Source of the DNA: Archilochus colubris
Lineage: Eukaryota; Chordata; Aves; Apodiformes; Trochilidae
NCBI GenBank assembly: GCA_023079485.1
Contig: CM041083.1
Span: 156,320,552 to 156,384,551 of the forward strand
Direction of reading: 5' to 3'
Length of the DNA stretch: 64,000 nucleotides
Part shown: one piece after another, positions 53,804 to 64,000 of the stretch
How the letters are laid out: each line of letters begins with the position of its first letter
Numbering within the stretch: the first letter of the stretch is position 1
The notes under the pieces: model-generated
Database searches by the model: none
Told to the model about the DNA's origin: nothing
Seen by the model: only the letters and a program-made list of their open reading frames with translations
Translations under genes and position numbers: made by a program

Positions 53804-55859
53804 TTAAGAATAATCAACCATCTTTCAGTGAATTTTATGGAAGTAACTAGCTTTATTTGAAGAAGAAAAAATTAGTAATTGCAGAATTTTCTTGTGTGTT
53901 TTCTTGTGTTTGAATTAATGATGCTTTGAATCAATAGGAAAATAAAGCTGAGTAGCCATGTTTAGGAAAAGGAGCCATGGGAACACTGTGCTTTCATGTT
54001 TCAAAGTAAGGATGGGCTAACTTCTGATATTCAGGGTGCGTTGGATTGACCACAAGAATAACTCCACTGGTTATAATAGAGAAAACTGAATTATTCTGGC
54101 AAAGCTGTCAACTCTCTTTCAGAGCATTATCAAAGATTATATTTGTTTCTTATCAGCCATTCCTTCAGTTCCTCTGGAGGCCCCTTTACAGCCTTCTTTA
54201 TTATTATATCTGCTTTACGAAATCTGGATTGAAAATTTTACCCATACATTCTACCAATTAAATTTCTCTTGATGTTTCTCTTGGTACTGGGTATCTTTTT
54301 ATTCCTTTGCTCCCATTGTCTCTATGGTCATCTTGCTCTATTTGCTCACTTATTGCATTGGTAAAGTGGAAAACCACTGCATCTACAAATTACATCACAT
54401 GCAGAAATGTCACAAAATTATATACAGTGTTTTACCACTAAAAATATCTGTGTAGCATAGAAACATTCAATTAATTTCTTCATTAGCACCTGAAGAAAGT
54501 CAACAAAACCTTTGCAGCGAAATAAACGATTTCCTTTCTAGTGGAGTTCTTTGGCATCTTAACCAAATGCAAGTAAAGGAAAAATAATTGAAAAAGTGGG
54601 ATAGGAAATAGGAGACAGAAGATAATGGTCCATTTTCAACACAGAATGACATTAATAGACAAACTCCAAAGTTTCTCCACAAAAATTGCTGGAAACAAAT
54701 ATTTTTATTCAGTACTAACTACTGAGAGTTGCTTTCCATGGCATTATATTTAGAATCAGGAATGCATTTTTGAAACAAATCTCCCGACCATCAAACAATG
54801 TCAGGATATTACCTGTTTTGATTCATATCAGAGAGCAGGCTTAGAGCACATAAATTATGTTCATTTTGGATGAAATTACTGGAAGATGTGGTTCAGAAGT
54901 TCACCTCATCTACTGTCTCTACTAGCAGGCTTCAGTCTACAGGATTAAACCAAAACTACTCTGAAATAAACCCACCCCCTAAACCACTGTGCTATGGACA
55001 GCCAGGACCCAGTACCAGCTGTCTTATTCTAAACCTATTGATCCTCGTTACTTAATTATTAGAAATATCCTGATTCAACAATATAAAAACAATACCAGAT
55101 GACAGAACTGTTTGGGATAAAAACTTAGGTATGTGAGCAATATAATCTGTAAAACATCTATTGACATATGTATTTATACACAGGCAAGAACAAGTGATCC
55201 TTTTACAACAACAAGAATATCAAATACTACCTGCAGTTTTGAAAATAATAATTTTTATTTATATTTTCTATTCTAGACATAACTGAGACCATTTCAGTTT
55301 ATTAAACCCTAAGTATTTCCACTGATCACTTTTCATTTGAATTATAATTGATATTGTAAGAAATTAGCACGTTTTCTTTACACTGTGTTTTATGTCCTGT
55401 TATAATTACAGAGAAAAGCAGTATGGTATATAAAGCATGTGCACTACTCCCACAACCAAAACTGTAATCTTTAAATTTAGACATGAGAGCAAAATTTCTG
55501 TTCTCTGTCATGTCCATCAATAATTTGATAACATCAACCTCTTTTTGTCTGTATTTTTAAGTATTTTGAAATAATCTTCTTACTTTTTTCTAAGACTTTT
55601 TTCTCCCTTATGCTAAACATTACCATTGAGGAAAACCAACTATCCACTTAGGGCTAAATCCACACAATGGAAATGTGGGGTCTTGGACAATGGAAGTCCC
55701 AAAAGGTTGCCAATTCTGGTTTTGAGCCATTCTATGTTCATAACCAATCAAACCAACCCCAAAAGTTCCCATGAAAAGTGATCTTTATAGCTGATCAAGT
55801 CCTGTAGATAACTTACTCATCTCCAGCATTGCATGAGACTTGAGATAACACAGTTAATT

Positions 55860-56062
55860 GATGGAATGCATTGCCACAAATTGATATAAAAGCCAAAGCA
55901 AAAGAGGTTTCAGAAACTAATTACAGAAATTCCTTGAGTATGGGTTCTCTGGGGGCTACCAAGAACATCTTCAGGGTCCAGCTCAGAAAGTTCCTGACCT
56001 GTATATTTCTGGAAGAAGAGAAGAAGCACTGGAAAGGTTATGTTATTTTGTCTCCTTAAGGC
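55860..56062 (+). mobile_element. Possible ancient LINE-like 3' coding fragment
   Basis: The plus strand reads WNALPQID followed, after about 27 codons, by IFRVQLRKFL and a stop at about 56057. A W-N-x-L-P motif followed by an F..LRKFL-type motif is typical of the very C-terminus of CR1/L2-clade ORF2. The spacing does not fit the other CR1 copies in this window, so it could be a different, older LINE or a chance match. No 3' octamers are present. Confidence 0.2.
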
Positions 56063-56242
56063 ATGTCACTGGATACAGAATGGCTCAGAATAAAAAATAT
56101 GACCTGTCTCAATGCAGTTTTTCTTACATTCTTAAAATAATTTATTCTTGAAAATTAGCACATTAAGATGTAATAATGCTTTACACAAATAAGTTCTAGA
56201 TCTATTGCCTCTTCTCAGTTTAATTGAATTAAAACCCAAACC

Positions 56243-56266
56243 AAAAAAAAAAAAAAAAAAAAAAAA
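56243..56266. repeat. A24 homopolymer
   Basis: Run of 24 A followed immediately by GGGGTGGGTGAGG. No SINE or retrocopy body recognised upstream. Confidence 0.95.
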
Positions 56267-58275
56267 GGGGTGGGTGAGGAAGGGATAACCTGTGACATTC
56301 CAGCTTCCAAGGACAAAAAGTTATATTTCTGGTTGCTAGAAATCTCATTCTGCATGACCATATGTATTTTATCCTCTGACGTCACCAGGTATGAGAAATT
56401 TATCAACCTTTGCCCCTAGAAAAAAAGGGAGGTAGACTGCCTGATTTCATCATTCCCAGAGATGGAATAATGTAATTCTGAATAGTCTGCAATCCTGCAT
56501 GGAACTCTGTGTTCTACAAATGATAAATTGTGACAGAAATAAAGCCCTTTGGAGAATGCTTGCCAAATGGTACTATTTGTAAGCCCTCACAGGTCAAGCT
56601 CAGAGGATTAATTTCATATTTTTTCCTAGAATTCCTTGTTTCACTTACGGTGTGCATGCCAATGTATACTGTCAACTGAAAAGGAAATATTATAAAAAAT
56701 TAGGTCGTTTTCCTACTGCAAAATATATTAAAGCATGAAATAACTAGTTTCTTGTGTCATTCAAGTAACTGGGTTGTCACTGAAGTTGTAGGCAGAAAAA
56801 ATATTGGCAGCTATGAATAACATATTTGATTTCTGTGATATAAATTTTTAAATTATAACCAGAAACTTGGAATTGACATTCTTCCAGCCACAGAATTTGT
56901 TAACAGTTTCTTTACACAATTTTAAAGCTTTTATCTAGAATTACCACGAAAATGCCAAAACAAAATAACCACAAAAAATATTGCTGTTAAGAAGGAGATG
57001 ACACATATTCATATTCCTTTAAATTTAACTACCTGTACTTAAGCGTATCCTTCAACCTATGTGCAGCCTCTAGTTCATAAATTGAGATAGAAATCCTCTA
57101 TTTTTCAACAATGTAATATTTATGAAAAATAACATAACACAACAATAATTTTAATAGGAAAAAAAAACAAAACAAAATGTAAATTTTATAACAAGATTTA
57201 GAATATACCCAGTTATGGTTCTGGCCTATGGTGGTTGTGACTAAAATGTGTCACTATCTTCTAGCTGTTTCTCAGCCTACATTAAACGAAGCCCTGGTCT
57301 CAATCGATATCTAGTTTACCAAAACCACAGTCACATTTGGTATCCATTGATACCCTTGTTTACAGTCTCAGAAAAGAGACTAAGCAGAAAAAGTTAACTT
57401 GGGGTTGGAACTGAACCCTAACTCTTGTAGATGAGCTGTCAGATCAGACTCCACAAAACTGGCAGGAAGAGCATGGGGCCTCAGCAATAGCTACATAGTG
57501 AAAACTGAGAAACAGAGCCTGTCAAAAATCAAACATAAACTTTTCTTTTTTTCCTCCAAGTATCAACAACAAAAAGAAAGGTTTCTGATTTTGCAGTTTG
57601 CATGCAGCATATATATGTGCCATCATTTTACAGGATACTTCCCCAAGTCACCAGACTCACCAAGAAATGGCAAGCCAAGGAGTGGTTTGAGCTACCTTAA
57701 TCTAATCTCCAGGTAGTGGAAATTTTGCAGTCTCTGTAGCCAATGTATGTGAGTGTTTCCTTGGTCTTCCTGTTTGAATTCTTTCTTATTATATCTAACC
57801 CAGATCTTCCTTGATGTAATTAAAACTCATTATTTTTCCTCTTACCTTCTATAGATATGTAAACATTATTAGATATGTAAACCTGTATTATCCTTTCCTC
57901 TCTGTGAGACTCTTTTGTTCAGCTTTCTGTTGATGTTCAAATTGAGTTCCACTCCACGCTGCAGATCTTTTCAAAGATCTTCCGTCTGTTCTTTTCTTGC
58001 TCTCTCCTTGAAGAAATATTTTGTCCTTTGGAGTGCTAATTAGGATCTAAACAATATCATCTTCTGTTTTTTTAAAAAGTGTCATCTAATGCATTATCAT
58101 TCAGAAGCAGCTAAATCATACCTGTGAAGTCTCAAATCTGTATATTCTTCAGTCTCATAATGAGCCATTGATAACTACCTTGGATTTTATCCAGTTTTGC
58201 ACCACCTTATGATAATATGTTTCACTAACCTTCTGAAAAGATCATGTGACATTATGCCATTAATTTTATTTATCG

Positions 58276-58572
58276 TAGAATCATAGAATCATAGAATTGG
58301 CTGGGTTGGAAGGGACCTCAGAGATCATCGAGTCCAACCCTTTTACTACCGTTGCGGTTGCTAGACTATGGCACTGAGTGCCACATCCAGTCTCTTTTTA
58401 AATATCTCCAGGGATGGAGAATCCACTACTTCCCTGGGCAGCCCATTCCAATGCTTGATCACTCTCTCTGTAAAGAAATTCTTTCTAATATCTAACCTAA
58501 ATTTCCCCTGGCACAAGGGGACCAGGGGAAGACCATGCCCTCTTGTCTTGTTGAAAGTCGTGTCAAGAAATA
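58276..58572 (-). mobile_element. CR1 LINE 3' fragment (well preserved)
   Basis: The plus strand starts with TAGAATCATAGAATCATAG, the reverse complement of two intact CR1 octamers, then GGCTGGGTTGGAAGGGACC and the reverse complement of the P.LE.FK and RHWNGLP modules (about 58370-58460). It is 5'-truncated near 58572. The 3' end closely parallels the copy at 21.7-22.1 kb in opposite orientation. Intact octamers and few indels mark it as one of the younger insertions here. Confidence 0.95.
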
Positions 58573-61500
58573 AGGCATTCTCTTAATCTCTTATATTTAC
58601 AGTACCTCATAATCTATTATAGAAAATGGTTATATGGTCAATAATAATCTATCTTGGAAATTCATCCTATTTTTAAATCACAGCTAGTAAAGGAAACATC
58701 ACTTTTTCTGCAAATGTTCAAATCTACAGAAAGACTACAGTGAAGATGAGGAGAAACAGCATAAACTCCCTTCCTACACCCAAGTAATTCAAATTTGAAC
58801 AGGCAGAAGCAAGAAAGCAAAGACAATTTAGTCTTTCTTGTATGCCCAAGCCACTGAGGCAGGCAAATGAAGAAGCAAGTTCTCAAGATATTTCCCCTAG
58901 AGCATGGAATAAGGGTAAATTAGCATTCTTAATTCAAAGAAGTTACAAGATTGCATGAGCCAGTATTAAGATATGTTGTGCTGACATTTTATAAGAAAAA
59001 AAAATGTTACTATGAGCAATGCCAAATACATACTACAGTGGAGTATAAATATTTGCCTAAGGTGTGGGGAAGCAACATGCATGCTGCAGAAAGATAGGCT
59101 TATAGACAGTTTCTGCTGGAAAAAAAATGCAGAAAATTACCTTTTCCTGAATTTCTTCATTAACAACAGTAGAATTCCACAAACAATTTATTTGAAATAA
59201 GCAGCTATTTGATCTTGTGTATGTTCTTTAGTATCCAACCAAATTAATACAATTTTTCAAAGCATTAAAGAGTATCTAAAAAACAGCATGTAAATATTTC
59301 AGAAGTCTTCTGTATATTGTTTGCAATATATCATGTGATGTTTAGCAAATTTCTGCCACTAGTTTAAACACTTAGCCAAAATGAATGAAGAAATAAAGGG
59401 GTGGGAGTGAAGAAAAGGGTAGATAGGGAGGAAGACACAAAAAAAAAAAAAAAAAAAAAAAAGGATAAAATATGAAATACAAAACAACTTTACACTAACT
59501 TGAAGTTAGGATGACATACCAGTGCCAGTTCAAGGCTCTACAAACAGCTGAAGGATGTTTACCTCATACAAGCATGTTCATTTTAAATGAACCATATGGA
59601 AACATCAGCAGAAGAGCTTGCAGAGTCTGCTATCATGTGAGTGTAGCCATGTGCCTTGGAAGAGTTTCTACATGATTAAAAAGGCTGTGAAAATTACAAA
59701 CATTTATAACTAGTCTTCTGGCTAAAGATGTCTTTTGCATATAGACTGGAGAGGGTGAGTCATTTTAGGAATTTTTTTCAGAGCACATTCTTAAAAAAAT
59801 ATGTACCAGTTGCATAAAATCACTGGATATGCTGAACTATGAAATGACTTGTTACAGAATTCCCTTACCAACTTTCCAGTCATTAACATTTTAATAATAT
59901 AAAATGTTACTCTGGTCTCTGTGGCTGCAAAGTAAAATTACACAAACATTGCATTTGTATATAGAGCCATATTTTCAAATGTAAAAGAAAAAAAAGTTCT
60001 GTTACTTTTCTGGACACAGCTTATTTGAGGAGATTATTAAGAGTCTGTTTTCACGATTTGCTCGGGCCTGAGATACCAGAGCTACCTCAGTCACTGCTAA
60101 ATACTAATCCCAGTAATCCTTCATCCATTTCCTTTACACAGCAGTGTGGAAAGTTCCTTCTGGGGATACCTGATGTTAGTATGGCTTCCTCAGCCATGTG
60201 TATGCCTTTTTTCCACTATACTTTTTCCCCAGACTGCTACTCAGGTACTGAGCTCTTCATACTCTTACCCACCCTTCCACCCCTGCAGTCGTTCTTATGC
60301 TACTAAACCATGAAAGCTTCTAACAAGCAATAATTGCATGCAAGAAAAAGTTCTTTACATTGCTTCTCCCATCTTGAATAGGAAATCCTCTAAAGAATGC
60401 AAAGTTCTGAAAACAGGTTCCCTGTTTCATTCATCCAGAATCCTTTGAGCCTACAATGATTTTCTCCACACTCAACGAACTACAGAATTCAAGAAGGGAT
60501 TTCAAGACTAGGTTTAGATACATAAATGTAAAGTGTAGAGTTTGGTCCTGACCTCTAAATTTGTGACTACTCAATCCTTTTTCTTTTTTCTTTTCTGTCT
60601 TTCTGTCTTTCACAGTTCCTCTAGCTTGTCTCCTTCTATCTCCTACTATTTCTCAGTATCTTGTTACGTGTTACACTTGATGCCAATGAGAGTATACATG
60701 AGGAAAGATACATGTCTCTATAAATAACCCTCTAGAGAGATCAGGGAAAAAAACCATGAAATTTTTTTATTTTTTATTTTTTTACCCTCCACAAGCTTTG
60801 AAATATCTTGCTTGTGTGCATCATACTTAAATTGAGGCAGACAAGACTTTAAATATCATCTGAAAGTTCTTGGAGTCTATCCGAAAATTTTGGATGCATG
60901 GGAAATGGTGACATTACATTAGACCCAGTGTTAGAGCCTGACATTCATAAAATCATTATGATTGCTTCTGAACTTCATACTCAGCAGAAAAAAAAAAGCC
61001 CTCTTTAAGATAAACACTAATGTTGGTAAATGAAGGTTGGGCACATCTCAAGACCTCCCAAGAGCACTTCAGTTAAACTTCTACCTCTCTTGTTTATCTC
61101 TATGAGGAACCAATAGGAAACCCTCGGCGCCTTCACCACTCGTGATCCAGGTTTCCTCTTCTGAAGAAAGTTCTGAGTGTTTGTTTCCTCTCTCTTTCTC
61201 TCTCTCAAACAGGAGTAGATGAATTAACCCCGTCCTTCACAGCTCTTCCTACTGCTTGCAATAGTTGACCAAAACCAGCCGAATTTCAGTTTGTGTGCTG
61301 TGTAACTTAAGAGATTGGAAAAGTTGGCCATTCCCTTTAAAATTCTCAGTGGACTTGTCTTGTGATGATATACTGAGCATAATTGCAGTGCATATTTCAA
61401 ACTGGTGGCCAAGATCATTTAATCAGCCCAGACACCTTAGGTCCCTGCCAGGAAGTCAGCTCTTACTTCCACTTACATCACCATACATTTACCCTATATT

Positions 61501-64000
61501 TATTGAATCGGAAACTTCTTGTTTTGATGTCACCCCCCCATATGCAGCAGATTCTGCACTTAATGTCTTCAGAAACAGCTCATAGTTTCTTTCCAGGCAG
61601 TTAAACCTGTCATCAGCCTTGATGTCTACAAAAGACATTAATATAATTAAAACTCTGACTCACTGAAATCAGTTTGCCATGTGGACAAGTATTATGAGCA
61701 ATTCTCATATATTTCCTTAGCTGTTTCCTGGTTTGTGTTTTTACTCTGTACAGTGCTTAATATCCTGATATCATAGTGGCTTCTAACAGCTGCTTGTCAA
61801 AACAACAAAAAATACATTGAAGTGTAACACATGATGAAAAATGATGCAAAATCCATCATGAATTTAGTTTACAAATTCAAAACAATAAAAAAACAGTGCT
61901 CAAAGGTTCATTTGGACATAAATTCTGCAAAAAGCAATGGAAACAAGTTCAAAACTTTATAATAGCATTGCTTTCAATCTCACATTAATAATATTTGTTT
62001 TCATTATTCTACCCCTGTTTTATTGAATTCAAGTGATTTCCTTTCTCTGTTATTTTCCTCCTTTTTTGTTCATTTTTTTCATTTATTCTTCCTTGCTTTT
62101 CTTGACATATTGATTTGGGGTTTTTTCCCCATTTCACCGTTTTACATATACTGAAGTTAATAAAGACAGATGGTTTATGCAGAGAAAAGAAATACTGTTT
62201 CACACAGGGGTCAGCACATTCATGTACAAAACACTATAATTTATAAATCTTATATATGCACTCATTTGGGATAAGAGGTATTTGGAAGATTTGAAAATAT
62301 TCTGTAACTAAACCATGAGTAAAAATTAGTTTCAATTGAGATTTCTGGTATTTATATGGTGCGGTCGAGTGTCTAATGAGATCTAGGGATACAGATAATT
62401 GTTACATCCTCATTTCTCCTTTGGGATTACAGGACTAAACCACCAAGACTGCCACAAATAAGTTTACTGAAGGAATATATACAATTTTTATTCTAATGTA
62501 AACAAACAGGCTATGACTTGAAGCCACACAATGGTCTTAATTGTACAAACCATGTATTTCTGAAATCAACCCGAGTTGTAATAGGAGTAAGCAGCCATCT
62601 CAGTCTTGAGCAATCTGTCAGTAAAATAATAAATTGCATCAGTGTGTAGAGAGGAAGAGCTCCTCTTTTTATGGGCATCTGTTCAGCACCCGGTAATAAC
62701 TAGCTTCAGACTTTGTCAGGTCTAACCAAATAAATAAATCCTTTTTTTGGTTTAAAAGTTTCTCTAATCCCTTTGGGAAATCAGTAAGATGCAAGGGGTT
62801 TTTCATTTTTATATTCTCTTCATGATGGTTTGAAAGCATGCAAACCATGTAAGTAACCAGAATTCAGTTCATCTCTTAATCCTGCAGATCCTGCATCCTC
62901 TCATTAAAAGAGCCAGAACACGTTCTATTCAGTCCTGATAACACACACCCTAACAGTTAAAGGTACTGATTTGAAAAGCTCCAGGATTTTGCTCTTTCAG
63001 ATTTGTGATATATTCTGAGATCTTAAAGAAGAATGTGTTCTGCTTTCAAAATCTATGTTGCCTCGTAGACAGTAATATTCTTTATTCTTTTGCAGTAAAT
63101 ATTTAATGACCTATTGCACTGGAAAACAGGCAGCCCAATAAAAAGAAAGGGATTGGAGGCCAATGCACACTTCCTGCGCATATTCTGAATTATTTCTTAG
63201 GATTAAGACTGATTTTCACACATGTTTGAGCTATGATCTGATTAACCATTTCAACAATGACAGAGGCCTAAAATTTAAGAAAATCTGAGTTATTGACACC
63301 ACTGGATTAAATATAACATTAAAATTAATTGTAGTGATTTAAATAAGTAATGGGGAAAAAAAGAACTAAAAAATAGTCTTTTTTTTTTTTTGCTTAATCT
63401 TTACTTATGAGAAAGACCTATACATTAGGCTTTGAAAAAAATAAAAATAAAATTTAAAAGGCACTATCTTTAGTAAAAAATGTGTTACCTAACTTCTGAA
63501 TGAAGAGAGACTTTTTGCCTTCCACAGTGGTGAGCAAAGGTTACAAACTGTTAGAGAATTTTTGGATTTTGCAAGAATAAATTGCACTTAAGTTTTTAAT
63601 TTATGCAGTATGGTCAAATGTTGTCATGAGGAGCCTACAGAAGTCCATTTATCTATGGGCAACTAAAGAATGTGAAAAAGCAATTGGATATTTTGTTTAA
63701 AAATACCATAATTTGTAATTAATTGGATAGCTGTCACTTATTGTGACATTTGTCATTTGACTTATTGTCATTTATTGAAATCTAGTGTTTTTTTCAAATA
63801 GTATTCGTATTTTCAAATACCACTTGTGCTCTTGGAAAACAAACAAAAAAATTGCTGAAGGTAAATATATCCCCAAAAATATACTGATATTTTCATACAT
63901 GTGTTATTCCAGACAAGACTAAATGTTAGGTTTTTTTTAAAGTAATACTCAAACTCATTGTTCAAAAATATGTGTGGCAGAGTTACATGTATATGAGACA
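58573..64000. other. AT-rich single-copy DNA, no gene seen
   Basis: No TE or gene recognised to the right edge. It includes an A24 tract (59439-59462), a frame of 93 codons at 60025-60306 of unknown meaning, and more varied, possibly conserved stretches at about 61250-61620 and 62540-62720. None shows a protein domain. Confidence 0.6.
59439..59462 (+). repeat. A24 homopolymer with upstream AATAAA
   Basis: Run of 24 A preceded by a purine-rich stretch and an AATAAA at 59392-59397, about 42 bases upstream. This resembles the end of a polyadenylated retrocopy, but no coding body or target duplication was recognised, so simple expansion remains the default reading. Confidence 0.9.

Noticed and set aside
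60025..60306. 93-codon plus-strand frame
   Set aside because: No domain, non-random features limited to Ser/Pro/Leu bias from pyrimidine-rich DNA, no exon boundaries.

Overview
The window is vertebrate nuclear DNA, almost certainly from a bird. The evidence is a set of CR1 LINE (chicken repeat 1) fragments that end in, or begin on the minus strand with, the typical ATTCTATG-type 3' repeat, together with avian-looking ERVL-type LTR remnants and a low density of short A/T tracts and microsatellites. The sequence is AT-rich and stop-dense. I find no intact protein-coding gene, rRNA, tRNA, CRISPR array or operon. It reads as a gene desert or part of a very long intron.

Layout. 1-7.0 kb: mostly single-copy sequence with a probable ERVL-type LTR remnant near the left edge. 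7.0-10.1 kb: two plus-strand CR1 copies; the first keeps a large, frame-broken and internally deleted ORF2 (reverse transcriptase). 10.1-21.7 kb: single-copy AT-rich DNA. 21.7-22.1 kb: plus-strand CR1 3' end. 22.1-38.6 kb: single-copy DNA with two GC-richer islands that may be regulatory (24.2-24.7 and 36.1-36.5 kb), one old minus-strand CR1 (29.2 kb), and at 33.5-33.8 kb on the minus strand a possible decayed exon with a P-loop of the ORC1/CDC6 AAA+ type. 38.65-39.16 kb: minus-strand CR1. 39-51 kb: single-copy DNA. 51.0 kb: a perfect 20-copy GACCAC hexamer array next to a second LTR-like segment. 53.7 kb: a TTTC microsatellite. 58.3-58.6 kb: a relatively fresh minus-strand CR1. The rest, to 64 kb, is single-copy AT-rich DNA.

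No genes here work together as a system. The observations most worth a second look are the possible fossil AAA+ ATPase exon, the hexamer array (all six frames open, giving Pro-Arg and Gly-Arg among its dipeptides), the two GC-richer islands, and the internally deleted CR1. Family assignments rest on patterns read by eye and on remembered family features; no alignment or database search was run.
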